A stretch of 64,000 nucleotides of DNA from Xanthobacter sp. NM-59 (GCF_021401125.1 NZ_JACBFQ010000003.1:186001-250000); one strand, 5' to 3'; shown: positions 26,624 to 35,872, numbered from the stretch's first letter. Program-made: numbers and translations. The notes: generated from the sequence alone by a model not told the origin.

Positions 26624-28528
26624 TCACCGCCGGGCGAACAGCTTTTCCACGTCCTTGAGGGAGAGCGTCACGAAGGTGGGGCGGCCGTGATTGCATTCCC
26701 CGGAATTGGGGGTGGCCTCCATCTCGCGCAGCAGAGCGTTCATCTCCTCCACCCGCAGGCGACGGCCGGCGCGCACCGAACCGTGGCAGGCCATGGTGGC
26801 GGCCACATGCAGCAATCGCCGCTCCAGGGGCAAGGCGTCGTCCCACTCGGCGGCATGCTCGGCGAGATCGCGCACCAGCCGGCTCACATCCGCATCCTTC
26901 AGCAGCGCCGGCACCTCGCGCACCAGCACCGCCCCGGGGCCGAACGGCTCCACCACCAAGCCGAGGGCGGCAAGGTCGGCAGCCTTCTCCCCCAGGCGCT
27001 CCGCGTCGGCGGGGTCGAGATCAACCACGGCGGGGATGAGCAGGCCCTGGCGTGCGACGCCGTCGCGATCGAGCCCCGCCTTCAGCTTCTCATAGACCAG
27101 CCGCTCATGGGCGGCGTGCTGATCCACCAGCACCAAGCCCTCGCGGGTCTGCGACACGATGTAGGTCTCGTGCAGCTGCGCCCGCGCCGCGCCCAGCGGG
27201 CGATCGAGATCCCCCGCCTGCACCGGCGCCGCATCGGCCCGCGCGTCGGCGGAGGGGGGCGCGATGTCGAAGGAGCCCTGCGCCGGCTCCTGCGCCCGCG
27301 GCGCATAGCCCGCGCCATCGGTCTCCGCGAAACTGGCGGCCTCGCCGGGACGGGAGACGGAGGACCGCCAGTCATAGCCCCCCCGGGGCGCGAAGGCCGC
27401 AGCGCGCCGCCAATCCGTCGTGGGCCCGGCCGGGCCCGGCTGGGGCGCGCCGAGCGCCGGCGCGGGCGGCTCCAGCTCCGGGGTCCGGGCCAGGGCCACC
27501 AGCCGGTCCGCGATGGTGGCAGCGGTGCGCGGCACCCGCGCCGCCAGCGCATCGGTGAGGGTGCGCACGATCAGCGCGCGCACATTGCCGCCGTCGCGAA
27601 AGCGCACCTCGGTTTTCGCCGGGTGCACGTTCACGTCCACTTCCCTGGGATCCAGGGAGAAAAACAGCGCCAGCACCGGATAGCGATCCGAGGGCAGAAG
27701 ATCGGAATAGGCGCCGCGAATGGCGCCCATCAGCAGCTTGTCGCGCACCGGGCGGCCATTCACGAACAGATATTGGCTGAGCGAATTGGCCTTGGAATAG
27801 CTGGGCAGCCCGGCCAGCCCCTCCAGCACCACGCCGCCGCGCTCGCCCTCCACCGCGATCACGTTGCGCCCCACCTCGGCGCCCAGCACGTCGGCGAGGC
27901 GGGCGGCCCGGCCCTCGGCATCGCAGGGGCGGGCGGGCCAGGTGACAGCCGGCTTGTCCTCGGCCACCAGGGTCACCGCCACATCCGGCCGCGCCAAGGC
28001 CAGGCGGCGCACCACGTCCACCGCGGCCGTCGTCTCCGCCCGATCGGACTTGAGGAATTTGAGCCGCGCCGGGGTGGCGAAGAACAGATCGCGCACCTCC
28101 ACCCGCGTGCCCTCGCCCAGCGCGGCCGGTCGGGGCGGCGTCACAATGCCCCCATCCACCCGCACCTCGAAGGCGTGGGCGGCGCCCCGGGGCCGGCTGG
28201 CGATGGCGAGATGGGCCACGGCGCCGATGGAAGGCAGCGCCTCGCCCCGGAAACCCAGGGTGGAGATGGCCAAAAGGTCTTCCCCCTCCAGCTTGGAGGT
28301 GGCGTGGCGCTCCACACAGAGGGCCAGGTCGTTCGGCCCCATGCCGCTGCCATTGTCGGTGATGCGCACCAGTTCGCGGCCACCGCCGTGAATCACCACC
28401 TCCACCGCGGTGGCGCCGGCATCCATGGCGTTCTCCATCAGCTCCTTCACCACGGCCGCCGGCCGCTCCACCACCTCGCCGGCGGCGATGCGGTCGATCA
28501 GGATGGGGGGAAGGCGGCGAATGGTCAT
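26624..28528 (-). CDS. mutL: MutL, mismatch-repair ATPase
   Basis: 634 residues from ATG 28528 (MTIRRLPPILIDRIAAGEVV). GHKL ATPase motifs are complete: VKELMENAMDAGATAVEV, ITDNGSGMGPNDL, HATSKLEGEDLLAISTLGFR with GEAL, then GTRVEVRDLFFATPARLKFL. A long Pro/Ala-rich linker (about residues 340-430) leads to the C-terminal dimerisation domain (ETYIVSQTREGLVLVDQHAA). The metal-binding endonuclease motif DQHA(x)2E is visible in DQHAAHERLVYE, so this MutL may be a nicking type, consistent with alphaproteobacteria lacking MutH. A 985-codon open frame opposite it is an artefact of GC-rich codons. Confidence 0.96.
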   Translation of the reverse strand: MTIRRLPPILIDRIAAGEVVERPAAVVKELMENAMDAGATAVEVVIHGGGRELVRITDNGSGMGPNDLALCVERHATSKLEGEDLLAISTLGFRGEALPSIGAVAHLAIASRPRGAAHAFEVRVDGGIVTPPRPAALGEGTRVEVRDLFFATPARLKFLKSDRAETTAAVDVVRRLALARPDVAVTLVAEDKPAVTWPARPCDAEGRAARLADVLGAEVGRNVIAVEGERGGVVLEGLAGLPSYSKANSLSQYLFVNGRPVRDKLLMGAIRGAYSDLLPSDRYPVLALFFSLDPREVDVNVHPAKTEVRFRDGGNVRALIVRTLTDALAARVPRTAATIADRLVALARTPELEPPAPALGAPQPGPAGPTTDWRRAAAFAPRGGYDWRSSVSRPGEAASFAETDGAGYAPRAQEPAQGSFDIAPPSADARADAAPVQAGDLDRPLGAARAQLHETYIVSQTREGLVLVDQHAAHERLVYEKLKAGLDRDGVARQGLLIPAVVDLDPADAERLGEKAADLAALGLVVEPFGPGAVLVREVPALLKDADVSRLVRDLAEHAAEWDDALPLERRLLHVAATMACHGSVRAGRRLRVEEMNALLREMEATPNSGECNHGRPTFVTLSLKDVEKLFARR

Positions 28529-28639
28529 GGGCACCGGGCGACTCAAGGGGAGGACAGGCGGATGTTAACGCGGATCATGGCGCGGGAACGGACGCCGCGC
28601 CCGCCATCCCCGCCTTTACAGCAGGCGCGCGCGCCAGCC

Positions 28640-29458
28640 ATGATCCACCCGAACGGGGCATTGGGAATGGACGGGCTCTCCTGCCGGCTGAAGCGGGCCG
28701 GCGCCGCCGCGCGGCGGGTGGCATCCGGGGTGCTTGATTTCGCCCTGCCGCCGACCTGCGTCGCCTGCGGACGGATCACGGGCGACGCAGGCGGACTGTG
28801 CCCCAGCTGCTGGAGTGCTCTGGACTTCATCACCCCGCCTGTGTGCGAGCGCACCGGCGCGCCCCTTCCCGCCCTTGAAGGGAAGGGCGACGGTGGCGGG
28901 CCCGCCGCCCCTCGCCTTTCCGCCGAGGCGGTCGACCATCCTCCGGCGTTCGATCGCGCGAGATCCGCCGTGCTGTTCGGCGACGTGGCCCGCAGACTGG
29001 TGCACAACCTGAAATATGCAGACCGGCTCGACGTGGCGGTGCCCATGGCCCGCCTGATGGCCCTGGCCGGGCGCGAGCTGATCGCCGAGGCAGACCTCAT
29101 CGTGCCGGTGCCGCTGCATCCGCTGCGCCTGTGGCGGCGGCGCTTCAACCAGGCCGCCGTGCTGGCGCGCCGGCTTGCCCCGGCGGAGGGTGCCGCGGTG
29201 CAGGTGGACCTGCTGCGCCGGCGCCGCGCCACCCCTTCCCAGACCAAATTCGGCCGGCGCGAGCGGCAGGCCAATGTGGCGGATGCCTTCGCGCCATGCC
29301 GCGATGCGGCATCAACGCTGGCCGGGCGGCGCATTCTGCTGGTGGATGACGTCTACACGACCGGCGCAACCCTGGATGCGTGCGCCCGCGCTTTGCGCCG
29401 CGCCGGCGCTACCCATGTGGACGCGCTCACGTTCGCGCGTGTTGTCGACTTCGCATGA
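28640..29458 (+). CDS. comF: ComF-family phosphoribosyltransferase-like protein
   Basis: 272 residues from ATG 28640 (ATG 28667 is an alternative). The N-terminal zinc-finger region (LPPTCVACGRITGDAGGLCP, Cys spaced as in ComF) leads to a PRTase domain ending in ILLVDDVYTTGATLDACARA, the PRPP-binding signature. VPVPLHPLRLWRRRFNQAAV is the family motif. ComF proteins take part in DNA uptake in competent bacteria, but are also widespread in non-competent ones where the role is unknown. It is divergent from mutL across 111 bases and lies 67 bases upstream of grxC. Confidence 0.92.
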   Translation: MIHPNGALGMDGLSCRLKRAGAAARRVASGVLDFALPPTCVACGRITGDAGGLCPSCWSALDFITPPVCERTGAPLPALEGKGDGGGPAAPRLSAEAVDHPPAFDRARSAVLFGDVARRLVHNLKYADRLDVAVPMARLMALAGRELIAEADLIVPVPLHPLRLWRRRFNQAAVLARRLAPAEGAAVQVDLLRRRRATPSQTKFGRRERQANVADAFAPCRDAASTLAGRRILLVDDVYTTGATLDACARALRRAGATHVDALTFARVVDFA

Positions 29459-29525
29459 AGCCTTATGATACGTCACTTTCGTGACGGCGCCTCTGCCGTT
29501 TCACAGGCCCCGAATGTGACGACCC

Positions 29526-29780
29526 ATGAAGCAGATTGTCATTTATACGAAGAGCTGGTGTCCCTATTGCCACTCCGCGAAGGAATTGCTGCGCCGCAAA
29601 GGCTGGACCTTCACCGAGGTTGACGTGACCACCGATGCCGAAGGCCAGCAGGAGATGTCCCGCCGCGCTGGAGGCCGCACCACGGTGCCGCAAGTCTTCA
29701 TCGGCGATACCCATGTGGGCGGATGTGACGACCTTTATGCCTTGGACCGCGCCGGCGAGCTCGATTCCCTCGCCGCGTAA
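29526..29780 (+). CDS. grxC: Glutaredoxin 3 (GrxC)
   Basis: 84 residues. The CPYC active site lies in IYTKSWCPYCHSAKELL, followed by the glutathione-binding TVPQVFIGDTHVGGCDDLYA with the cis-Pro and GGCDDL motif. The size is normal. It reduces disulfides with glutathione and supplies ribonucleotide reductase or peroxiredoxins. It follows comF by 67 bases in the same direction and is ended by a two-tier hairpin. Confidence 0.96.
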   Translation: MKQIVIYTKSWCPYCHSAKELLRRKGWTFTEVDVTTDAEGQQEMSRRAGGRTTVPQVFIGDTHVGGCDDLYALDRAGELDSLAA

Positions 29781-29785
29781 CCGCT

Positions 29786-29833
29786 TCGCCGCCGGAGGAG
29801 CGCGCAGCCGCGCTCCAGGGGCACCGGCGGCGA
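29786..29833 (+). terminator. Two-tier hairpin after grxC
   Basis: An outer 10-base stem TCGCCGCCGG/CCGGCGGCGA encloses an inner 8-base stem GGAGCGCG/CGCGCTCC with loop CAGC. It starts 6 bases past the grxC stop. No T-run follows, so it is either a Rho-aided end or an RNA stabiliser. The rest of the 309-base spacer before the next gene holds only a 13-base palindrome GTGATC-G-GATCAC at 29981-29993. Confidence 0.5.
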
Positions 29834-30089
29834 GAGAACAGCCCGGCAAGGCCAGGCTGTCGCGCGGGGTCTTCGGGGTCCCGCCATCACTTCTTTGCGA
29901 GGGCCCATCAGCCGCCATCCCGGGTCAGGCGCCGGGCCCTGTCCAGCGCTGGCGCCCAGGCCGCGCGGAGCGGGCCGCGGGTGATCGGATCACGCGCCAC
30001 GCCCCGTGCAAAATGCGCGGGCGCTCACTATCTTCCAATGTGTTGGGGCAATGCCACGCAAACGCCCGCAGATAGCGAAGGCAACCTGA

Positions 30090-30974
30090 ATGACCTCCCT
30101 CGACACCGCCCAAACCCTGCGCGTCGGCCTGGTGCAGCTGCGGACGGGCCGCGATCCCGCTGCCAATCGCGAGGCGGCGGCGGCCTTGATCCGCTCGGCG
30201 GCCGGGGAAGGCGCGCGCTATGTGCAGACGCCCGAGACCACCAACATCATGGAGCTGGACCGCGGGCGGCTGTTCGAGCTTCTGGCCGAGGAGCAGGACG
30301 ACGCGACCCTCGCCGCCATGCGGGAGCTGGCGCGCGAGCTGAAGATCCACCTGCACATTGGCTCTCTCGCCCTCAAGGTTTCCGAGACCAAGGCCGTGAA
30401 CCGTGCCTTCATCATCGATCCGGAGGGCGAGATTTCCGCCCGCTACGACAAGATCCACATGTTCGACGTGGATCTGGGCAATGGCGAAAGCTACCACGAA
30501 TCCAGCGCCTACAGGCCCGGCGAGCGCGCCGTGACGGCAGGTGTGGACGGCATCCGCATGGGCCTGTCCATCTGCTACGACCTGCGTTTTCCCGCCCTCT
30601 ACCGCGCCCTGGCGGAAACGGGCGCCAAGGTGCTCACCGTGCCCGCCGCCTTCACGCGGCCCACTGGCGAGGCCCACTGGCATGTGCTGCTGCGCGCCCG
30701 CGCCATCGAGAACGGCGCCTATGTCCTGGCTGCCGCACAGGGCGGTCGGCATGAGAATGGCCGCGAAACCTATGGCCACTCCCTGGTGGTTGACCCGTGG
30801 GGCCGCGTCATTGCGGAAGGCGGCGCGGAGCCGGGCTTCCTGCTGGCGGAAATCGACATGAAGGAGGTCGCCATGGCGCGTGCGCGCATCCCCTCCCTCA
30901 CCAATGGCCGGCGCTTCGAGGTGGCCGACGCCCAGCCGGCGGGCCGGCTGCACGTGGTGGGGAGCGCGTCGTGA
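30090..30974 (+). CDS. Nitrilase-superfamily carbon-nitrogen hydrolase (Nit1/YafV-like branch)
   Basis: 294 residues. The catalytic triad of the superfamily is present: Glu in YVQTPETTNIM, Lys in ARYDKIHMFDVDL, and Cys in MGLSICYDLRFPALYR. The DKIHMFD and GHSLVVDPWG motifs point to the Nit1-type branch (deaminated glutathione amidase), which repairs glutathione side-products. That assignment is supported by the grxC neighbour only as context. It is coupled to the downstream DUF1178 gene by a 4-base GTGA overlap. Confidence 0.92.
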   Translation: MTSLDTAQTLRVGLVQLRTGRDPAANREAAAALIRSAAGEGARYVQTPETTNIMELDRGRLFELLAEEQDDATLAAMRELARELKIHLHIGSLALKVSETKAVNRAFIIDPEGEISARYDKIHMFDVDLGNGESYHESSAYRPGERAVTAGVDGIRMGLSICYDLRFPALYRALAETGAKVLTVPAAFTRPTGEAHWHVLLRARAIENGAYVLAAAQGGRHENGRETYGHSLVVDPWGRVIAEGGAEPGFLLAEIDMKEVAMARARIPSLTNGRRFEVADAQPAGRLHVVGSAS

Positions 30975-31447
30975 TTCTCTATGCGCTGCAGTGCGCGGCG
31001 GGGCACCGGTTTGAAAGCTGGTTCCCCTCCTCCTCCAGCTATGAGAACCAGCGCGCGCGCCAGCTCGTGAGCTGCCCGGCCTGCGGCTCCACCGACGTGG
31101 AAAAGGCCATCATGGCCCCTTCCGTGGCACGCACCGACCAGCCCCGCCCCCCAGCCGAGGCTACCGCCCCGGCGCCGGAGGCCGCACCCGAGGGCGCGCC
31201 TGCTCTTCCCGTCCTGTCCCAGCCCGAGGCGGAGCTGCGCGATCTCATGCGCCGGCTGCGCGAGCATGTGGTGAAGACGTCGGATTATGTGGGCGGTGAG
31301 TTCGCGGATCTCGCCCGCAAGATGCATGAGGGCGAGGTGGAGCATCGCTCCATCTATGGGGAAGCCACGCCTGACGAAGTGAAGTCCCTGCACGAGGACG
31401 AGATCGAGGTCTTCCCCCTGCCGATCCTGCCCGACGAGCGCAACTGA
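30971..31447 (+). CDS. DUF1178 family protein
   Basis: 158 residues from GTG 30971, which overlaps the upstream stop (GTGA). The N-terminus MILYALQCAAGHRFESWFPS and the CPACGS pair form a putative zinc ribbon (C-x3-H and C-x2-C), followed by a Pro/Ala linker and a helical C-terminus (LRDLMRRLREHVVKTSDYVG, then GEATPDEVKSLHEDEIEVFP). This matches the DUF1178 family, normally next to the nitrilase-like gene in Hyphomicrobiales. The function is unknown. The coupling suggests a shared role. Confidence 0.9.
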   Translation: MILYALQCAAGHRFESWFPSSSSYENQRARQLVSCPACGSTDVEKAIMAPSVARTDQPRPPAEATAPAPEAAPEGAPALPVLSQPEAELRDLMRRLREHVVKTSDYVGGEFADLARKMHEGEVEHRSIYGEATPDEVKSLHEDEIEVFPLPILPDERN

Positions 31448-31629
31448 GCCGCACCGGCTTCCTTCGTGACATCAGACGAGGCCCGCGTTTCAAGCGGGAA
31501 GCGCTCCGGATGACGCCCATTGCCCATCCGCGAGGGCGCGGAAAGGCGCATCCCGCCGGTGCGGCACCCCACACAATCGCAGGCAATCTAAGGCCTTTGG
31601 CGCGGCGCGTGGCCAGACCGCGGCCCCGC

Positions 31630-32613
31630 TCAGACCGGAGCGGGAGCCGCCTTGCCTGCGGCCAGCTTGCCGGAGCCCGCATTGGCCGTGGAACGGGGCG
31701 CCTTCGCCGGAGGGGCCGGCAGATCGCCATCCACATCGCCCTCGGAACTCCGCATGCGGTCCATGACCGCCTTCTGCACCTTCTCGAAGGCCCGCACCTC
31801 GATCTGCCGCACGCGCTCTCGGGAGACACCGAACTCGGAGGCGAGATCCTCCAGCGTCATGGGATCTTCCGACAGGCGGCGCGCCTCGAAGATGCGGCGC
31901 TCGCGATCGTTAAGCACGGAGAGGGCGCCGGCCAAGGCAGCGCGGCGATTGTCCAGCTCCTCGCTTTCGGCGAGCTGCTCTTCCTGGTCCAGGCGCTCGT
32001 CCACCAGCCAGTCCTGCCACTCGCCGCCCTCGGAATCCTCGCGGATGGGGGCATTGAGGGAGGCGTCGCCGCTGAGGCGGCGGTTCATGTCCACCACCTC
32101 CTGCTCGCTCACGCCCAGCTTGGTGGCGATCTGCGCCACCTGATCGGGCCTGAGGTCGCCTTCCTCGAGGGCGGAAATCTGGCTCTTGGCCTTGCGCAGG
32201 TTGAAGAACAGCTTCTTCTGCGCCGCCGTGGTGCCCATCTTCACGAGGCTCCACGAGCGCAGGATGTATTCCTGAATGGAGGCGCGGATCCACCACATGG
32301 CGTAAGTGGCAAGGCGGAAGCCCTTTTCGGGCTCGAACCGCTTCACCGCCTGCATGAGGCCCACATTGCCCTCGGAGATGACTTCCGAGATGGGCAGGCC
32401 ATAGCCGCGATAGCCCATTGCGATCTTCGCCACGAGGCGCAGATGGCTCGTCACCAGCTTGTGAGCGGCTTCCCGGTCCCCGTGCTCGCGCCAGCTCTTG
32501 GCGAGCATATATTCCTGTTCGGGTTCCAACATGGGAAACCGGCGGATCTCTTCGAGATACCGCGTCAGCCCCCCCTCGGCGGAGGGGATGCTCATGGTCT
32601 TGGCCTGGGCCAT
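31630..32613 (-). CDS. rpoH: RNA polymerase sigma-32 factor RpoH
   Basis: 327 residues from ATG 32613 (MAQAKTMSIPSAEG), preceded by a perfect AGGAGG 8 bases upstream. Sigma-70 regions are clear: region 2 with HKLVTSHLRLVAKIAMGYRG, YGLPISEVISEGNVGLMQAV and GFRLATYAMWWIRASIQEYI; the RpoH box QKKLFFNLRKAK; region 4 with TLEDLASEFGVSRERVRQIE. The C-terminal Ala/Pro/Lys tail is lineage-specific. It drives heat-shock gene transcription. Many Hyphomicrobiales carry two or more rpoH copies; this one lies downstream of rluD, its usual neighbour. Confidence 0.96.
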   Translation of the reverse strand: MAQAKTMSIPSAEGGLTRYLEEIRRFPMLEPEQEYMLAKSWREHGDREAAHKLVTSHLRLVAKIAMGYRGYGLPISEVISEGNVGLMQAVKRFEPEKGFRLATYAMWWIRASIQEYILRSWSLVKMGTTAAQKKLFFNLRKAKSQISALEEGDLRPDQVAQIATKLGVSEQEVVDMNRRLSGDASLNAPIREDSEGGEWQDWLVDERLDQEEQLAESEELDNRRAALAGALSVLNDRERRIFEARRLSEDPMTLEDLASEFGVSRERVRQIEVRAFEKVQKAVMDRMRSSEGDVDGDLPAPPAKAPRSTANAGSGKLAAGKAAPAPV

Positions 32614-32695
32614 GGAGGATGCCTCCTGTTTCTGCGGTCCCGATGCGGGCGACCGCGCGCAGCTGCGTGACGCCCGCCGCAACTTTCAACCATAC

Positions 32696-32725
32696 ATAAT
32701 GACAGCGCGCCCGAACAGGCTTCAA
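32696..32725 (-). promoter_or_regulatory. Candidate rpoH promoter
   Basis: On the minus strand TTGAAG (32720-32725) is followed after 18 bases by CATTAT (32696-32701), about 80 bases before rpoH. The -35 overlaps the end of rluD. It resembles a weak sigma-70 or RpoH-type site (CTTGAA core), which would allow self-control, but the match is modest. Confidence 0.35.
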
Positions 32726-33810
32726 TTCCTCACGTCATCGCGAGTGCGGTGCGAAATGGACAGGGCCTCGCGCAAGGCGGAAAGGTCCGCCGGCAGCTCG
32801 CTCTCAAACGAGAGATGCTCCCCCGTCACCGGGTGGGCGAAGCCCAGCCGCGCGGCATGGAGCGCCTGGCGCCCCAGCCCAGCCAGCAGCTCGCGCGCGG
32901 CGGGATCGAGCCGCGCCGCCTTGGTGCGGAAACCCAGGCCATAGACCTCGTCCCCCAGCAGCGGATGGCCGGCATGCGCCATATGGACGCGGATCTGGTG
33001 AGTCCGGCCCGTCTCCAGGCGGCATTCCACGAGGCTGGCCACCGCGGTGCCATCGGCCCCCGCATAGGTTTCCAGCACCTGCCAATGGGTGATGGCATGC
33101 CGCCCGCTGGCGCGCACCGCCATCTTCTGCCGGTGGGTGGGGTGGCGATCGAGGGGCGCATCCACCGTGCCGCGCAGCTCCGGCACACCCCACACGAAGG
33201 CGAGATAGGCGCGCTCCAGCGGCCCGGTGCGGCCGTGATCGGCGAACTGGGCCGCCAGGCCCTGGTGGGCCTTGTCGGACTTCGCCACCACCAGCAGGCC
33301 GGACGTGTCCTTGTCGATGCGGTGCACGATGCCCGGCCGCTTCACCCCGCCAATGCCGGACAGGCTCTCCCCGCAATGGTGCAGCAGCGCGTTCACCAGC
33401 GTTCCGGAGGCGTGCCCCGGGGCCGGATGCACCACGAGGCCCGCCGGCTTGTCGATGACGATCAGCTGGTCGTCCTCATAGGCCACGGTGAGGGGCAGGT
33501 CCTCCGGCTGCGGCTCGGCCGGCTCGGGGGGCGGCAGCAACAAGGTGAAGACATCGCCGGCATTGACCCGTCCCGCCGCGTCGCCTACCACACGCCCGCC
33601 GGCGCTCACCCGCCCTTCGGCCACCAGGCGCTGGATGCGGGTGCGGCTGAGGTCGGGCGCGAGGCGCGCGAGCACGCGATCGAGCCGCGCGCCCTGGTCC
33701 TCCGCCCCGGCCGTCAGGGTGAGCTCGATCGCGGCCTCGCCATCGAGACCGTCATCGAGGATGTCGTCCGCGACATCATCATGCTTCATCCGCGCGTCAG
33801 TCTTCTTCAT
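32722..33810 (-). CDS. rluD: RluD-type 23S rRNA pseudouridine synthase
   Basis: 362 residues; ATG 33810, with ATG 33789 possible. An acidic N-terminal extension precedes the S4 domain (ARLDRVLARLAPDLSRTRIQ), then the catalytic domain with the Asp of HRIDKDTSGLLVVAKSDKAH, the family signature. CRLETGRTHQIRVHMAHAGH lies downstream. The family modifies 23S rRNA helix 69 positions (1911, 1915, 1917 in E. coli). It lies 28 bases from the divergent small membrane-protein gene, so their promoters must overlap coding sequence. Confidence 0.94.
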   Translation of the reverse strand: MKKTDARMKHDDVADDILDDGLDGEAAIELTLTAGAEDQGARLDRVLARLAPDLSRTRIQRLVAEGRVSAGGRVVGDAAGRVNAGDVFTLLLPPPEPAEPQPEDLPLTVAYEDDQLIVIDKPAGLVVHPAPGHASGTLVNALLHHCGESLSGIGGVKRPGIVHRIDKDTSGLLVVAKSDKAHQGLAAQFADHGRTGPLERAYLAFVWGVPELRGTVDAPLDRHPTHRQKMAVRASGRHAITHWQVLETYAGADGTAVASLVECRLETGRTHQIRVHMAHAGHPLLGDEVYGLGFRTKAARLDPAARELLAGLGRQALHAARLGFAHPVTGEHLSFESELPADLSALREALSISHRTRDDVRN

Positions 33811-33838
33811 TCACCACAGGTCCGCCAAAGGTCCGCTC

Positions 33839-34186
33839 ATGTTCCATCGCCCGCCCCCTCCCGACACCCCCGAAGAGGCGCTGACGCCGGAGCAGGAGCG
33901 GGTCATCACCAAGTTCCGGCGCTTTTCCAGCATGTCCATCCTGGTGATGGTGCTGGGCGTCGCGGCGGTTCTCGGCGTCATCAGCTACCGTATGATGCGC
34001 GCCAAGCCGCTGGCCACCGGCGAGGTCACCGCGCTGCTGCCCAAGGGCGCGAAGATCACCTCCACCGCGGTTTCCGGAGACGCCGTGGTGGTGGTGCTCG
34101 ACATCAACGGCTCCACCGAGATCCGCACCTTCGATCTGCACACCCTGGCGCCCGCCGGCAAGCTCCGCTTCGCCGTGGAGCCCTGA
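33839..34186 (+). CDS. Small single-pass membrane protein (DUF6476-like)
   Basis: 115 residues from ATG 33839. A 30-residue cytoplasmic head (EEALTPEQERVITKFRRFSS) leads to one membrane helix (MSILVMVLGVAAVLGVIS). The C-terminal domain of about 60 residues is mostly beta (GEVTALLPKGAKITSTAVSG and VVVVLDINGSTEIRTFDLHT). It resembles small alphaproteobacterial proteins next to rluD and rpoH that have been grouped as DUF6476; this name is from memory and should be tested. Function unknown. Confidence 0.75.
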   Translation: MFHRPPPPDTPEEALTPEQERVITKFRRFSSMSILVMVLGVAAVLGVISYRMMRAKPLATGEVTALLPKGAKITSTAVSGDAVVVVLDINGSTEIRTFDLHTLAPAGKLRFAVEP

Positions 34187-34230
34187 GGCGCCAGCCGCCG
34201 CTGGCGGGCCAGCGCGCCCGCCAAAGCCGC

Positions 34231-34899
34231 TTATTGCAACGAGCCCTCGCCATCGCCCGGCATGCGCGCCAGCAGCATCTGGGTGATGGCCACCAGCATG
34301 TCGGCCCGCGCCTTCAGGGTCTCCGCCTCCAGCAGGGCCTGCTTTTCCAGCGCCCCATAGGGCGACATTACCGACAGGGTGTTCACCAGCGTCTCGGTGC
34401 CGGCCTGCCGGATGCCCTCCCAATCGGCTTCGAGCTGATTGGCGTCGAGAAAGGCCGCGAGCGCCTCCAGCAGCGCGGAGCGGTCCACCTCAGCCTCGCC
34501 CGCGGGCGCGAAATCGGTGCCGAAGGGCGCCGTGTCGATCTTCGCCTGGCGGTAGGAGGTGGTGACGTCCAGCTCCTCCATCACGCGGTAGCGGCAGATG
34601 CCGGTGAGCGTGATGAGATATCGCCCGTCGCCGGTTTCACTGAACTCGGTCAGCCGGCCGACACAGCCCACCTTGTGCAGCGCCGGCCCGCGACCGGTGG
34701 CAGGCACGGTTTCGTCCGGCTGCACCATGCCGATGAGGCGCGAGCCGCCCAGCACGTCGTCCACCATGGCGAGGTAGCGCGGCTCGAAGATGTTGAGCGG
34801 CAACTCGGCCCGAGGCAACAGCAAGGCGCCGGTGAGCGGGAACACCGGAATCACCGGCGGCAGATCCGCCGGCGACAGGTATGTCTTGTTGGAAGCCAA
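34231..34899 (-). CDS. Lon substrate-binding-domain protein
   Basis: 222 residues, apparently starting at TTG 34899 (MASNKTYLSPADLPP), with AAGGA upstream. The Lon N-terminal-like (LAN) domain is clear: IPVFPLTGALLLPRAELPLN, FEPRYLAMVDDVL, GCVGRLTEFSETGDGRYLIT and LTGICRYRVMEE. There is no ATPase or protease domain, so it is a stand-alone LON-domain protein of unknown role, conserved beside the YbbN-like thioredoxin as here (28 bases downstream of it), implying one operon. Confidence 0.9.
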   Translation of the reverse strand: MASNKTYLSPADLPPVIPVFPLTGALLLPRAELPLNIFEPRYLAMVDDVLGGSRLIGMVQPDETVPATGRGPALHKVGCVGRLTEFSETGDGRYLITLTGICRYRVMEELDVTTSYRQAKIDTAPFGTDFAPAGEAEVDRSALLEALAAFLDANQLEADWEGIRQAGTETLVNTLSVMSPYGALEKQALLEAETLKARADMLVAITQMLLARMPGDGEGSLQ

Positions 34900-34927
34900 G
34901 GGTCGAGATCCTTCGCGTCTAGGGCCT

Positions 34928-35872
34928 TCAGGCGAACATGATCGCCGACAGCTTCTTGCGGCCGGTCAGGGTGAGGGGGTCGGTGGGGCCCCAGGCCTCG
35001 AACAGCTGCAGCAGCTGCTTGCGCGCGGCGTCCTCATTCCAGGCGCGGTCGCGCTTGACGATGTCGAGCAGGTGAACCATCGCGTCCTCGCGGCGGCCAC
35101 GGGCATGGAGCGCCAGGGCCAGATCGAAGCGGGACTGATAGTCCGCCGGGTCGATGTCCACCTTGGCCTCGAGCGTGGCGAGATCGCCCAGCGCGGCCGC
35201 CTGCTCCGCCAGCTCCACCGCCGCGCGGGCGGCCGAGATGGCCGGGTCGTTCTGCTTGTCGGCGGGAACGGACGCAAGCGTCGCCTTCGCCTGCTCAAGG
35301 GCGCCGGCCTGCACCTGGGTGCGCACCAGGCCGGAGAGGGCCGCAAGGTTGGCGGGGTCCTCGCCCAGCACGGCGGCGAAGATCTCGGCCGCGCCCGCAA
35401 GGTCGTTCTGGGCCAGCGCCGCCTCGCCGGAGGCCAGCACCTCGGCGACATCCGCGCCCTCCGCGCCGCCACCGCCACTCAGGAGGCGCTCGATGAAGCC
35501 CTTCACCTGGCCTTCCGGCAGCGCGCCCATGAAGCCGTCCACCGGCTGTCCGCCCACGAAGGCGTAGACGGTGGGAATGGACTGGATGCCGAGCTTGCCG
35601 GGAATGACAGGGTGCTCGTCAATATTCATCTTGGCGAGGCGCACCTTGCCCTTGGCCGCCTTCACCACCTTTTCGAGGATCGGGCCGAGGCTCTTGCAGG
35701 GGCCGCACCAGGGCGCCCAGAAGTCCACCAGCACCGGGCGGTGCTTGGACTCCTCCATGACATCCTTCATGAAGCTCTCGGTGGTGACATCGATGATGTC
35801 GCCGGCGGGCGCCGCTCCGCCATTGCCCGCGCCCGCTGCCGCGCCGTTGGCGCCCGGCTGATTGAACAGCAT
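34928..35872 (-). CDS. YbbN/CnoX-like thioredoxin with TPR
   Basis: 314 residues from ATG 35872 (MLFNQPGANG); the longer frame to 36109 adds Arg-rich sequence lacking conservation. The thioredoxin domain has an intact redox site VLVDFWAPWCGPCKSLGPIL and cis-Pro in GIQSIPTVYAFVGG. A C-terminal TPR half (NDLAGAAEIFAAVLGEDPAN) follows. This is the CnoX/YbbN layout, a holdase that hands oxidised clients to GroEL. E. coli YbbN has lost one Cys (SxxC); this protein keeps CGPC, as in other alphaproteobacteria. Confidence 0.93.
   Translation of the reverse strand: MLFNQPGANGAAAGAGNGGAAPAGDIIDVTTESFMKDVMEESKHRPVLVDFWAPWCGPCKSLGPILEKVVKAAKGKVRLAKMNIDEHPVIPGKLGIQSIPTVYAFVGGQPVDGFMGALPEGQVKGFIERLLSGGGGAEGADVAEVLASGEAALAQNDLAGAAEIFAAVLGEDPANLAALSGLVRTQVQAGALEQAKATLASVPADKQNDPAISAARAAVELAEQAAALGDLATLEAKVDIDPADYQSRFDLALALHARGRREDAMVHLLDIVKRDRAWNEDAARKQLLQLFEAWGPTDPLTLTGRKKLSAIMFA

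Noticed and set aside
26501-29458. A 985-codon open frame on the plus strand opposite mutL running into comF
   Set aside because: Only the comF part has recognisable motifs. The rest is the complement of mutL and is open because high-GC third positions avoid stop codons.
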